Source: Yoonia sp. SS1-5 (lineage in GTDB: Bacteria; Pseudomonadota; Alphaproteobacteria; Rhodobacterales; Rhodobacteraceae). Taken from it: a stretch of 64,000 bases of DNA. The stretch covers positions 1 through 64,000 of the forward strand of contig NZ_CP151764.2 in the NCBI RefSeq assembly GCF_038443705.2. The letters run 5' to 3'. A program made the translations under genes and the position numbers. How positions within the stretch are numbered: position 1 is the first letter of the stretch; each line of letters opens with the position of its first letter. The notes below the pieces were generated by a model, which saw only the letters and a program-made list of their open reading frames with translations, was not told where the DNA came from and searched no databases. Below, piece after piece: positions 33,173 to 42,429 of this stretch.

Positions 33173-34655
33173 GGCCCTCCCAGTTTTTCTTGAAACGTCA
33201 GCTATCGCTCTTCGCGTTCAACCGCAGGGAAAGGCAGCGACCAAGCGATCCATTTTCAACTGGAAGAGTTTGAGGGCTCTGAAGTACCTCTCCGCCGCTG
33301 CGATCATCGCGACCGCGACTCCTTCGAAAGCCGACATGGCCTCCGATCTTCTGGACTTCTGGAACCGCTCTGGCGGCGGCGCAAATGTCACCCACCCGTC
33401 TGCGTATCAAGGCCAACGTGCTGGGTATATTTCGCTCGGATCGCTTTATGTCCGCACGCAGCCTCGCAACAGCCAAATCGCAAACATCCAACTGCCAAGT
33501 GTCCGCTCTGGCTGCGGCGGGATCGACATCTTTGCAGGCTCGTTCTCCTACCTGTCGGCCCAAGAGCTCATTGCCATGATGGAAGCGATCATGGCCAACG
33601 CCGCAGGGTTTGCCTTTGAGTTGGCCCTCGAAAGCCTCTCCCCGGCGGTTCAGGAAGTTGTTGGCAAGCTTCGCGACCTCGCACAGCAAGTCAATTCGAT
33701 GAATATCAATTCCTGCGAAACCGGCCAGCTTCTGGTTTCAAGCATCTGGCCCAAGACCGATGCTGCTTCCCAACACATCTGTCAGTCTATCGCCACGGCA
33801 AGTGGGTTGGTAGCTGACCGCGCCCGCGCGCGGCATGGATGCGGCACCGGCGGGGATCACGCGAGCACACTCGCCAATGGCGCGACGCCCGACATAGACG
33901 CGCAAATCCCTGTCGATGTGAACTACGCTTGGAAGGCCAGCCGGAAAAACTCGTTTCTGGTGGCCGACGATGATCTGGCCGAGTTCTTCATGACCGTCAC
34001 CGGCACAATTATCGTCGTTGGCGCGCCTGACGATGATACCCCACGTACCCATGTGAACTACCCACCTCGCGCGTTCTCGTCGGAGATGATCCGGACCATG
34101 GTCGAAGGTGGCACAATGGAAGTCTTGCGCTGCAACTCCGACCCCCAAGACCGCTGCCTCAATCCATCTTATACAACGATCACCTTGCCCGCGAACCAAG
34201 CACTCTACGCGCGCGTCTCCGAAATCCTCGAAGGCATCAACACGGCGCTTGCAAACGACACGGCCTTGCCGGCCGCCGCACCAGGTCTCATCGGTATGAC
34301 GTCGGTGCCGGTGTATGAGATTTTGAAGACCGCGCGATCTTACAAGTATGAGTTTGTCGGAGATGAGATCGCTCTGATGGCGGAGCTTGTCGCGATCGAT
34401 TTTGCAATGCTCTACACGCGCGAAGCGCTCGAAGAGATGCTCAAGCTTGCCTCCAACACAGAGGGGCTTGGAGACCAGATCAGTGATTACCGCAAACAGG
34501 TCACCGACAGCTATGCCAACTTCACCGCCATGCGCCGGGAAGCCGCGGAACGTTTTGCAGATGCCGTCGCCACCCTCACCCGGCTGATGTCCATCAAGTC
34601 GGCGCTTTCGGGTGAACGCGCTGGATGGCTCGCGACACAAGTCGTGGAGTTCTGA
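33165..34655 (+). CDS. traH: TraH, F-type pilus assembly protein
   Basis: The 496-residue protein carries the TraH signature region after a signal-like segment (LSAAAIIATATPSKA, ending near residue 56). Conserved pieces are SLYVRTQPRNSQIANIQLP, SGCGGIDIFAGSFSYLS and INSCETGQLLV, followed by a C-terminal coiled part. The N-terminus is about 30 residues longer than a normal signal peptide, so an internal start is possible, but none has a better ribosome binding site. TraH works with TraF and TraW in pilus assembly. Confidence 0.9.
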   Translation: MIKALPVFLETSAIALRVQPQGKAATKRSIFNWKSLRALKYLSAAAIIATATPSKADMASDLLDFWNRSGGGANVTHPSAYQGQRAGYISLGSLYVRTQPRNSQIANIQLPSVRSGCGGIDIFAGSFSYLSAQELIAMMEAIMANAAGFAFELALESLSPAVQEVVGKLRDLAQQVNSMNINSCETGQLLVSSIWPKTDAASQHICQSIATASGLVADRARARHGCGTGGDHASTLANGATPDIDAQIPVDVNYAWKASRKNSFLVADDDLAEFFMTVTGTIIVVGAPDDDTPRTHVNYPPRAFSSEMIRTMVEGGTMEVLRCNSDPQDRCLNPSYTTITLPANQALYARVSEILEGINTALANDTALPAAAPGLIGMTSVPVYEILKTARSYKYEFVGDEIALMAELVAIDFAMLYTREALEEMLKLASNTEGLGDQISDYRKQVTDSYANFTAMRREAAERFADAVATLTRLMSIKSALSGERAGWLATQVVEF

Positions 34656-34658
34656 GAC

Positions 34659-37600
34659 ATGCTGGAAATCTACACGACAGGAGGTGGCGACTATCTGGTT
34701 ACAACCCTGAACGCTGTGGCCGCCTTCTTTAACACCAATAATGCGCGTGCGTTGGTTGCCATTGGTCTGATGGTTGGCATGGTCATCTTAGTATTCCAAG
34801 TGATGTTCAATGGCGATCTGCGGATGGCCATCAAGACTTATGTCATGATCGCACTCGTCGGCGCTCTGAGCGTGGTTGATCGGTCTGATGTCATCATCTT
34901 TGACAGCACCAAAGGGCCACTCTGGTCCCAAACCGTCAGCAATGTGCCCACATCCGTGGCCTATATTGGCTCAGCCACCTCCAGCGTCAGCAATGCACTG
35001 ACCCGGCAAATTGAAACCTTGTTCTCCCCGCCTACCAACATGGCATATCAGCGGCACGGTATGCTCTTTGGCGCAACGCTCATGACCAAATCTGCGCGCT
35101 GGCGCTCGGTCACCTCGACCATCCATGAAAACTTGACCAACTTTATGGATCAATGCGTCATCGACGCTGTTGATCTGCGCTACATCGCACCAGATGTCGT
35201 CACGCGCTCTGGCAACCTGGAAACCACAATTGGGGCCAACCTCCCGGCGTCCCTTGCTTATTATGACACGATCACACGCACGACCCGGAATTGTGCAGAC
35301 GGTTGGGCGGACATCGTCTCAAGCATCAACACTGAAGTGGATACGGTCATTGCTGCTCAGGCCGCGTCAGCTTTCCAGGGTCCAAATGCGCCCGCCGCGA
35401 TTGCAGACATTAGAAACACCATCTCCGACTTTGCGCCTTTCGCAGGCTATGCCTCCACATCGGCCGAGCAACATATCAAGCAGGCGATGTTGATCGCGGC
35501 CTTTGATGATGCAGCCAATCGCGGGATTTCAGCGACCGGCAATGCCGCAGCACTGCAGCACCTGCAATCGGCACGCGCCGAGGTCCAAACGCGCTCCAGC
35601 TATCAGGCCGTCGGAGCCAATGCGTTGTCCTGGGTCCCTTACCTCAAGATCGTCTTTGAGAACCTTTACTATGGTGCTTTTCCAATCGCATTAGCTCTCA
35701 TGATGACACCGCTCTGTCTCAGCGTCATTCGCGGCTACTTCGGCGGCTTCGTGTGGCTTGCATCCTGGGAGCCACTGTCTGCCATCCTGCATTCCCTGAT
35801 GATGAATGCGACGGCCGAGCGCTTCCAGACAATCACATCTGCATCCACCTCTGGTGCCTACACAGACAGTATCATGAACTGGGCCAATCACTTTGGGGTC
35901 TACTCCGTGGGTCAGGACGTCGCCGTAATGGCGGGCTATCTGATGATGTCGATCCCCTTCGTCGCAGCCGCGATTTTCTGGGGAACTCAGCGCATGGTCG
36001 GTCTTGCGACATCGATGCTAGCTGTTTCTCAAAGTGCTGCCGCAGAAACCGGTCGTGAGATGGCAACCGGCAACCTAGCTTATGCAAATGCATCTGTCGG
36101 CAACAGGACCTTCCGCAATCTGAGCATGGACAACTATGCCCGCAACAATGCGAGCTATGACAATGTCTCAGCAAACCGAACCGTTACATCACCATTCACC
36201 GATACTGGCAGATCCTCCTCCTATGCCAGTGACGGCTCTCTGATTACCTACAACCCCAACGGCACTGTCGGCATTGATGGCGGCAGTTCGAGGGTAAACA
36301 CAGCGACAAATATCGCCCTTGGAAATTCTGTCGTTGGCTCACTGCGCTCGCAGGCATCCGAGGCGATGGAACGTGGCGAGGCATTCCGAAACAGCTTTGA
36401 GCAAACCCACAACCGGCTGTCGTCGCGCACAAGCTCTTTCATGCAGTCACTTCAGCAAGGCGAATCCTTCTCAAATGGACGAGGCTTGAGCATCTCTGCT
36501 GAGGAACGCGAAACGCTATCGAATTCGATATCCGTCATTGATCAATTCGCTGAACAACACAGCGTATCAAGACAAACGGCCTTTGATGTCGGGCTTTACG
36601 CGCAGGCAGGTGTGTCAGGGCGTGCCCTCTGGGCAAACTTCTCCGCCGGCGTCAAAAGCAATCTTCAAAGACGTGGTGTCACCCAAGAGAACTTCGAAGC
36701 CATGATCACCTCGGCACAGTCCCAGAACATGGACACCGCCGTCAGTGATCTGTCTCGCGCGTCGCGTGAGTATTCATCTTCTGAAACAGGGTCACTGAAT
36801 ACAGTCGGGGACAAAGGGTTTCGGGATACAATTGATGATCTGTCCCGGGAAGCCAGAAGCGCAGAAGTCTATCGGCGGGCCTCTTCGAGCTACTCCGAAG
36901 CCGCCGATCGCGCGCAAACCCAGTTCGTTGACAATCGCGTTGATCTCTCTGCCCCCTTCGTTGACTGGATGATCGACCACAAAGGCATGAGCCCCACACA
37001 GGCAGCCGGTGTCCTCAACGGTCGCTCCTCACCTGAAGCTGCGGCCGCACTACGCAGCGAGTTTAGTGATCAATATGCACGTGCAGTCACTGGTCCGTCC
37101 ATCGCACCCGTCTTTGGCACCGACATTCCTGCGCCCAACAACCCAGGCGCGCCAAGAACAGACCCCGGGGACGTTCATGATGCCCGCACATCAATGTGGG
37201 AAGGCTTTGCGGATCAGTCTCTGCAGAACCAAATGACGATATTGCGCGGTTCGAACAACCTGCCCTCAACGGTCGAAGGCAGCGCGAGTATTCAGGAACG
37301 CGCCGCTGAACAGGCACTGCGGAACTCCCGCGCCCAAGATCAAAGCATCTTTAACCTGACCCCGCTCGCCGACGAACCTTCGTCCGGCGCACCGACGCCC
37401 AGCGGAATGCAAGGCACAGTAGATGCCGCAGGTTTTTATCGCGCTCCCAACATCAGCTACGACCTTGGTGGCAAAGTCCGTGTTCAGGCGCCGCGAACCG
37501 AACTTGTTCAAAATATTTCTCAGAATGCCCACATCCTCGGCAACGATATCGGCGTCGTTATCACGTCAGCCGGTCAGCCGTCCTTTGGATCCAATCGTAC

Positions 37601-37862
37601 CGGCTCTCACAGACATGACCATGGCAATGCGGTGGACTTCACCCTGACCCGAAACGGCGAACGTGTGGCCCCTTCCGAGGATCCAGCGCTCTATGCCGCC
37701 ATGATCCAGCTCAGCGCTCGCCAAAACCCCGGCATCGGTCACTATGAGTGGGGACTGCATGTCGGTGGCGGCACCGAGGCATTCTGGGGCCCAGACCGCA
37801 CATCGGCAAGCGCTGATAGCGGGTTTGCCGCAGCCTATCAAAGAGGCCGTGCCAATCAGTGA
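34659..37862 (+). CDS. traG: TraG mating-pair/pilus protein with C-terminal M15-like peptidase domain
   Basis: The 1,067-residue protein starts with a TraG_N membrane domain (about 1-470) with several transmembrane helices (LVAIGLMVGMVILVFQVMF, ALALMMTPLCLSVI, VMAGYLMMSIPFVAAAIF). A long periplasmic, serine/asparagine-rich helical region follows (about 480-930). The last 130 residues are not typical of F TraG. They contain H986-DHGNAVD993-F and HYEWGLH1034VGGG, matching the HxxGxAxD and downstream zinc-ligand histidine of M15-type D-Ala-D-Ala peptidases. This suggests the pilus-assembly protein carries its own peptidoglycan-cleaving domain. It is the last gene of the operon and converges on a minus-strand gene with a 7-base overlap. 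Confidence 0.9.
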   Translation: MLEIYTTGGGDYLVTTLNAVAAFFNTNNARALVAIGLMVGMVILVFQVMFNGDLRMAIKTYVMIALVGALSVVDRSDVIIFDSTKGPLWSQTVSNVPTSVAYIGSATSSVSNALTRQIETLFSPPTNMAYQRHGMLFGATLMTKSARWRSVTSTIHENLTNFMDQCVIDAVDLRYIAPDVVTRSGNLETTIGANLPASLAYYDTITRTTRNCADGWADIVSSINTEVDTVIAAQAASAFQGPNAPAAIADIRNTISDFAPFAGYASTSAEQHIKQAMLIAAFDDAANRGISATGNAAALQHLQSARAEVQTRSSYQAVGANALSWVPYLKIVFENLYYGAFPIALALMMTPLCLSVIRGYFGGFVWLASWEPLSAILHSLMMNATAERFQTITSASTSGAYTDSIMNWANHFGVYSVGQDVAVMAGYLMMSIPFVAAAIFWGTQRMVGLATSMLAVSQSAAAETGREMATGNLAYANASVGNRTFRNLSMDNYARNNASYDNVSANRTVTSPFTDTGRSSSYASDGSLITYNPNGTVGIDGGSSRVNTATNIALGNSVVGSLRSQASEAMERGEAFRNSFEQTHNRLSSRTSSFMQSLQQGESFSNGRGLSISAEERETLSNSISVIDQFAEQHSVSRQTAFDVGLYAQAGVSGRALWANFSAGVKSNLQRRGVTQENFEAMITSAQSQNMDTAVSDLSRASREYSSSETGSLNTVGDKGFRDTIDDLSREARSAEVYRRASSSYSEAADRAQTQFVDNRVDLSAPFVDWMIDHKGMSPTQAAGVLNGRSSPEAAAALRSEFSDQYARAVTGPSIAPVFGTDIPAPNNPGAPRTDPGDVHDARTSMWEGFADQSLQNQMTILRGSNNLPSTVEGSASIQERAAEQALRNSRAQDQSIFNLTPLADEPSSGAPTPSGMQGTVDAAGFYRAPNISYDLGGKVRVQAPRTELVQNISQNAHILGNDIGVVITSAGQPSFGSNRTGSHRHDHGNAVDFTLTRNGERVAPSEDPALYAAMIQLSARQNPGIGHYEWGLHVGGGTEAFWGPDRTSASADSGFAAAYQRGRANQ

Positions 37863-38182
37863 AAATCTCGACCGGAACCGAATGGGCTTTGATGAGAACC
37901 CCAACCCATGGCTGCGTCGCGTGTGTCGCGATCTCGTTCATCCTCGTGGAATTGCTGTTGAGCACGCGCAATCTCATCATCAGACGGTTCAGAATCGCCA
38001 GATCGTCCCCCGGTGATGAACCCCAGAACACCACACGCGAGCATTGCAACGCCAAACCCAACAGCATCTTTGCCAAGGCCCGGACCGTTCGCCAGAGCAC
38101 CAATCAGATATGGGAAAACAGGGAAAACCAATGCTCCAAGCACAGCACGCTGCATGTTGAAGAAACGACGTTCCTCCGACAT
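37856..38182 (-). CDS. Small membrane protein of unknown function, convergent with traG
   Basis: The 108-residue product has two hydrophobic segments (VLGALVFPVFPYLIGALA and AVGFGVAMLACGVLGFI) and a charged C-terminal tail rich in Asp, Glu and Arg (DDEIARAQQQFHEDERDRD). The sequence has a normal coding look and is the best open frame between traG and the LuxR gene. No family is recognised. Topology resembles small entry-exclusion or immunity-type proteins of conjugative elements, but nothing in the sequence proves that. Confidence 0.5.
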   Translation of the reverse strand: MSEERRFFNMQRAVLGALVFPVFPYLIGALANGPGLGKDAVGFGVAMLACGVLGFITGGRSGDSEPSDDEIARAQQQFHEDERDRDTRDAAMGWGSHQSPFGSGRDFH

Positions 38183-38429
38183 CTCGGACGCATCACGGCG
38201 TTATTTGGTCTGTGCTTCGAACATGCTCACAGTATAGCAGAAAATCGGCTGAGTGCATACTCGACGGCCGCATCAAAGATCTGCGCGGTCGACTCGAATC
38301 AATCCTTTGTGCAAAGAATGAGATTGATCAGCGCCCGAGCGTTTCACTCACATCGCTGGTCCTGTGGGATTTTTGAAATGTAAAGCTGTTCCGCATGATC
38401 GGCCTGCGCCGAGCAATGTTGGATTGCCA

Positions 38430-39062
38430 ATGGAGCCAATGACGTCTGGCAATCAAGAAAGATCAGTTTATGAGCAAGGCCTCGCACAGCTGAAGTCCCT
38501 CTCGCCTGAAGGATACTCTCTCGCGCTCCATTTACGCTTCGCTTCAGCACGCATCCTGATGCAGACCTATCGTTCTGATTGGATCGAGTACTACACTGAG
38601 CGGGGGTATCTGGTCTGCGACCCAATTGTATCCTGGGGCATGTCCAAAACTGGTACAGAAAGATGGAGCACGCTCAACCACCCAGACCCGCACGACATTC
38701 TCGGTCAAGCCGCTGTGTATGGACTTCGTTTCGGTGTCGCGGTCAGCCATGGCTCATCTTCTTCACGAAGTATCGGTGGATTTGCGAGGGCGGATCGCGA
38801 ATTCACAGACGATGAAATTGCAACCATCCAGAAAGTGGTGAGCGACCTTCATCAGGTCGCTACCCCGTCAACGTCTTTGACACTCGCGCAACAGATGGCT
38901 TTGCGGATGGTAGCTGCTGGCCATAGAACGTCGTCCGCAGCGGCTATGCTTGGCATTTCCGAGAGCGCCTTCAAGGCGCGGTTGAAAACTGCAAGGGAGC
39001 GGCTCTTTGCGCGGACGACTGCCGAGGCAATTCGACGGGCTCAAGAGCATGGACTGTTGTAG
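38430..39062 (+). CDS. LuxR-family quorum-sensing-type regulator
   Basis: The 210-residue protein has an autoinducer-binding domain (about 10-140). The family tryptophan/tyrosine/aspartate pattern is in YRSDWIEYYTERGYLVCDPIV and GLRFGVAVSHG. A C-terminal LuxR HTH follows (about 150-210, LRMVAAGHRTSSAAAMLGIS). The start is uncertain: GTG 38364 or ATG 38430/38439 are all possible, and 38430 fits the domain boundary best. No acyl-homoserine-lactone synthase is in the window, so it acts as a solo or responds to a chromosomal signal. Beside the transfer operon it may link conjugation to cell density (inference). Confidence 0.8.
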   Translation: MEPMTSGNQERSVYEQGLAQLKSLSPEGYSLALHLRFASARILMQTYRSDWIEYYTERGYLVCDPIVSWGMSKTGTERWSTLNHPDPHDILGQAAVYGLRFGVAVSHGSSSSRSIGGFARADREFTDDEIATIQKVVSDLHQVATPSTSLTLAQQMALRMVAAGHRTSSAAAMLGISESAFKARLKTARERLFARTTAEAIRRAQEHGLL

Positions 39063-39216
39063 TTGGTGCTTGCGATCTTCAATGACAGCGATGCGGGACG
39101 AAGCCGACCTTCGCTGCGGCTGCACCGATGTCCGCTGTAGCGAACGCGAAATGGTTTGCCAGATTGCCTGTAGTAGAACATAGTAAGAACAAATTAGCGC
39201 GACGAAAGGCCAGACC

Positions 39217-39858
39217 ATGCAAGACATTTCGCTTTATCTCCCAGGTATTCTTCTGGCCTACTCGGCCTTTCTTCTCGCCATCGCCAGTCCGGGGCCGAAC
39301 ATCCTTGCTGTCATAGGAACCTCGATGAGTGTGAACCGCGCCTCAGGTATGTCACTTGCCATGGGCGTTGCGACCGGATCGTTTACGTGGGCTCTGCTGA
39401 CGGTGTTTGGGCTTTCGGCCGTCCTGGCGACCTACGCCTCGGCACTGCTGTTTATCAAGATTTTCGGCGGGCTCTATCTGCTTTGGCTGGCCTACAAGTC
39501 CTTCAAATCGGCAGCCTCAAGCCATGACATTGAGGCAAAGGAACTGGCCGGAGGTCGCCGCACACCGTTCGGTTATTTCCAGCGCGGTTACATCATCCAA
39601 ATGACGAACCCAAAAGCGGCACTTGCTTGGATTGCGATCATCTCACTTGGTCTGCAGGAAGGCGCACCGCTTTGGGTTGGAGCCATGATCGTTCTGGGCA
39701 CCTTCGCGCTCTCGATCATCATTCACCTTCTCTACGCGGTTGCATTCTCCACCCCAATTATGGTGCGCGTCTACGGCAAGGCCCGCCGTGTCATTCAAGG
39801 TGTCCTCGGCGCATTCTTCGCACTTGCTGGTTTGCGACTCCTGACGAGCAGGAGCTGA
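39217..39858 (+). CDS. LysE/RhtB-family amino-acid exporter
   Basis: The 213-residue, six-helix inner-membrane exporter of the LysE superfamily has the family start with SPGPNILAVIGTSMSVNRAS (the conserved SPGPN) and GxxxGxxxW-like packing in the third helix. LYLLWLAYKSFKS and GYIIQMTNPKAALAW are the conserved NPKA block. It probably exports an amino acid or homoserine-lactone-like compound. It forms a two-gene unit with the monooxygenase that starts four bases after its stop. Confidence 0.9.
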   Translation: MQDISLYLPGILLAYSAFLLAIASPGPNILAVIGTSMSVNRASGMSLAMGVATGSFTWALLTVFGLSAVLATYASALLFIKIFGGLYLLWLAYKSFKSAASSHDIEAKELAGGRRTPFGYFQRGYIIQMTNPKAALAWIAIISLGLQEGAPLWVGAMIVLGTFALSIIIHLLYAVAFSTPIMVRVYGKARRVIQGVLGAFFALAGLRLLTSRS

Positions 39859-39862
39859 CCAC

Positions 39863-40192
39863 ATGACGCACTATCCCGAGACCGCTGCGGCCAACTTGAA
39901 TGATGGGTTCGTCGTGGCCATTAACATCGTCGCGAAGGAGGGTGAGGCAGATGCCGTCGCCGACATCTTGGAGCGATTGATTGAACCGACGATGGCTGAG
40001 GCGGGCGTGAAGTTCTTTATGCCTTATCGGTCTCCAACGGATCAAAACGCTTTCTTTGTGTACGAACTCTACAAGGATGCGGCTGGATGGGATGCACATA
40101 ATGAGTCCGCTCATTTCCGAAGCGCCGTAGAAGAGTTGCTACCGAAGGTCGAGCGGCGGGAACGGGTCCCATTCGTCCCTTATGTCGATTGA
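39863..40192 (+). CDS. Antibiotic-biosynthesis monooxygenase (ABM) family protein
   Basis: The 109-residue protein is a single ferredoxin-like ABM domain: FVVAINIVAKEGEADAVADI as strand 1/helix 1, VKFFMPYRSPTDQNAFFVYE as the middle strands, and DAHNESAHFRSAVEELL as the conserved helix with H and F. Members are cofactor-free quinol monooxygenases or autoinducer-2-degrading enzymes. The gene is coupled to the LysE exporter upstream, which suggests a detoxification pair. Confidence 0.85.
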   Translation: MTHYPETAAANLNDGFVVAINIVAKEGEADAVADILERLIEPTMAEAGVKFFMPYRSPTDQNAFFVYELYKDAAGWDAHNESAHFRSAVEELLPKVERRERVPFVPYVD

Positions 40193-40303
40193 CCCGTTCT
40201 TTCAGAGCGGACATTAGCCACGGCGCAGCATTCCAGTAGTCTGGGTTCAATCCAGACACCCGACGCTTGCGGTGTGATCCAAAATTGGTGAAAACTCTTC
40301 GCA

Positions 40304-40807
40304 ATGCATAAGCTGTTTATGATCTTCTGTGTGCTAGGCCTTTTGCTTGGTGCTGTGTGGCTGGCCTGGTTGGGGATCGAACAAGCATTTGCCGCAAAAG
40401 AAAGTAGGTCTTGGCCCAGAGTTGATGGCACGGTTGTCTCCGCCGGATTTGAGACAAGCGGTTCAGGTCAGACATACACACGCACTGCCTTCGTCCAGTA
40501 CCGCTACACTGTGGACGGAACCAATTTTTCAGGTGGTCGGATCGCATTTGGTCCCGAAACGAACTTCAAAGTGGACGGCACGATAACGACATCACGGGAC
40601 GAAGCTATCAAGTCACTCGCAACGCAAACCGGCGGGAGCAGCGTTGCGGTGTACTACGATCCGGCAAACCCTTCAGATGCTGTTCTCATAAGTGGCGGCG
40701 GCGGGTTCGTGTTCATTTATCTGTTCGGATCGGCGTTGATGCTTGGTGTCGCACTCATGATCTTTCTTATCCTCACCGGCCGCGTTCAACCGACATATCG
40801 CAGGTAG
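40304..40807 (+). CDS. DUF3592 membrane protein
   Basis: The 167-residue protein has an N-terminal transmembrane helix (FCVLGLLLGAVWLAWLGIE). The DUF3592 extracytoplasmic domain follows, with SWPRVDGTVVSAGFE and the hallmark VAVYYDPANPSDAVL, and then a C-terminal helix (FVFIYLFGSALMLGVALMIF). Function of the family is unknown. It stands alone, with no coupled neighbour. Confidence 0.85.
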   Translation: MHKLFMIFCVLGLLLGAVWLAWLGIEQAFAAKESRSWPRVDGTVVSAGFETSGSGQTYTRTAFVQYRYTVDGTNFSGGRIAFGPETNFKVDGTITTSRDEAIKSLATQTGGSSVAVYYDPANPSDAVLISGGGGFVFIYLFGSALMLGVALMIFLILTGRVQPTYRR

Positions 40808-40875
40808 GCACTGGCATTCTCTCCTGACTGCATTCTGGCTCCATTCGAGGATGCATCTCGCGTACATGTCAGCGA

Positions 40876-41061
40876 CTAATCATCCTCACTACGCCGCTTC
40901 AATTTGCAAAACCGCTCATACTCCTCCTGAGACAGATAGGCACCGACTGGCCGGCCATTACTCGAAACCTCCACAACGCCGCGCGCGATCGCTTCGTCCT
41001 TGTAACGGCCGAAGTTGCGGCCAAACGTGGCAGCGGGAACAGGGCGAGACGGCGGTGACAC
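40876..41061 (-). CDS. Orphan Phd/YefM-family antitoxin
   Basis: The 61-residue protein matches the N-terminal half of Phd antitoxins: ATFGRNFGRYKDEAIARGVV, then EVSSNGRPVGAYLSQEEYERF, which is the beta-hairpin and helix that bind DNA. GTG at 41061 follows AAAGGAAATTTTTG. No toxin-like frame is adjacent: the sequence on both sides is taken by DUF3592 and the polymerase. It may be an anti-addiction remnant or act on a toxin elsewhere. Confidence 0.75.
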   Translation of the reverse strand: MSPPSRPVPAATFGRNFGRYKDEAIARGVVEVSSNGRPVGAYLSQEEYERFCKLKRRSEDD

Positions 41062-41146
41062 CAAAAATTTCCTTTCGCAGAATCTGGATTTCGCGCAATC
41101 CGCGCGCTGTTCTTAGCGCAGATGACATTGACCACTCAAGAAAAAT

Positions 41147-41161
41147 GTTCTGTCTTTGTTC
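41147..41161 (+). promoter_or_regulatory. LexA (SOS) box of the Y-family polymerase
   Basis: GTTC-TGTCTTT-GTTC matches the alphaproteobacterial LexA operator GTTC-N7-GTTC exactly. It lies 20 bases before the polymerase start, so the gene is probably induced by DNA damage. Confidence 0.85.
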
Positions 41162-41181
41162 TCACACCATAAGCGAGAACG

Positions 41182-42429
41182 ATGCGCAAACCAGAAACCA
41201 TAGAACGGCTCTACTTGGACTTTGACGGATTCTTCGCCTCCGTCGAACAACAGGCACGCCCTGCCCTGCGCGGAAAACCCATTGGGATCGTTCCGTTCGA
41301 AGGTGTCAAAACAACCTGCGTGATTGCCGCATCGAGCGAGGCCAAGCAATTTGGTGTCAAGAATGTGATGAATGTCGCGGATGCCAAACGAATATGCCCT
41401 GGCCTCATTCTGGTGCCGCAAACCCCAGATCTTTACCGTCGCGCGCACAACACGCTACTCGCCGAAATCGGCGCGGTCCTTCCGATCGATGCCGTCAAAT
41501 CCATTGATGAACTGACCTGTCGGCTCGACCGACACCAACGTTTGGACCCAGAACGACTGTCCGCACAAATCAAAGACCGTATCTCGCGCTATGTTGGGCC
41601 CTACATCACATGTTCGATTGGGTTTGCTCCAAACCGGCATCTGGCCAAGATTGCCGGCAAGCAAGACAAGCCAAATGGCACGACCATCTGGCATCCTAAT
41701 GACCTGCCGAATGTGCTTCATCCCCTGCCCTTTGACGACATCCCTGGCATTGGATCACGGATGGAACGCCGTTTGGGCGCAAACGGTATCTTCAATATGG
41801 AAGACCTCTTGCGTCTTGAGCCCAAGCATATGCGGAAGATCTGGCGGAATGTCTCTGGCGAACGCCTTTGGTATGCGCTGCATGGCTATGACATTCAGGC
41901 CGGTAAATCCGAACGCGGCATGTTTGGCCATGGCCGCGTGCTACCTCCCGATATGCGCTCGATGGTGAATGCCTTTTCAATTGCCCGCATGCTTTTGGTC
42001 AAGGCGGCCCGCCGGATGCGTACCGCTGGCTACTACGCCAGTCGCCTGATGGTCTGGTGTCAGGGGTTCGAGCATAGCTTTGGCGACCAACAGAAGCTGC
42101 CGATCGTATCTGACGATCATGCGGTCCTCACCGCGTTGCGGACAGTCTGGTTGCGGCTTGAGCTTATCATGCCAAAGCATCTCAAGGTCGTCCGCGTCGG
42201 TGTTACTCTTGGAGACCTCAGTATTGCTGATCAGCGCCAACTGGACATGCTTTTGGATGATGATGTTGAGCGGCGGAACGAAGAACGGCTCTCCAAAGCC
42301 ATCGATCACCTCAATCGCAAATACAGCAAATCACTTGTGACGCGAGGCCCCTGGATTCCTCCAAAGGGCGGGCACCTAGGCGGCAAAATTTCTTACACAC
42401 GCATACCTAACTCGGAGGACTTTTGGTGA
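41182..42429 (+). CDS. Y-family (DinB/UmuC-type) translesion DNA polymerase
   Basis: This 415-residue error-prone DNA polymerase has the catalytic motif YLDFDGFFASVEQ near the N-terminus (first aspartates at about 13-15) and the second carboxylate block KSIDELTCRL at about 111-120. The canonical form is SIDEAYLD, so this is a variant. ITCSIGFAPNRHLAKIAGKQ and IPGIGSRMERRL (helix-hairpin-helix) follow. An SOS box lies immediately upstream. The stop overlaps the start of a small zinc-ribbon-like gene (TGATG). Plasmid copies of such polymerases support damage tolerance after transfer. Confidence 0.92.
   Translation: MRKPETIERLYLDFDGFFASVEQQARPALRGKPIGIVPFEGVKTTCVIAASSEAKQFGVKNVMNVADAKRICPGLILVPQTPDLYRRAHNTLLAEIGAVLPIDAVKSIDELTCRLDRHQRLDPERLSAQIKDRISRYVGPYITCSIGFAPNRHLAKIAGKQDKPNGTTIWHPNDLPNVLHPLPFDDIPGIGSRMERRLGANGIFNMEDLLRLEPKHMRKIWRNVSGERLWYALHGYDIQAGKSERGMFGHGRVLPPDMRSMVNAFSIARMLLVKAARRMRTAGYYASRLMVWCQGFEHSFGDQQKLPIVSDDHAVLTALRTVWLRLELIMPKHLKVVRVGVTLGDLSIADQRQLDMLLDDDVERRNEERLSKAIDHLNRKYSKSLVTRGPWIPPKGGHLGGKISYTRIPNSEDFW

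Noticed and set aside
38183..38429. Search for a LuxI-type synthase around the LuxR gene
   Set aside because: No frame with the acyl-homoserine-lactone synthase signature was found on either side, so the regulator is treated as a solo.
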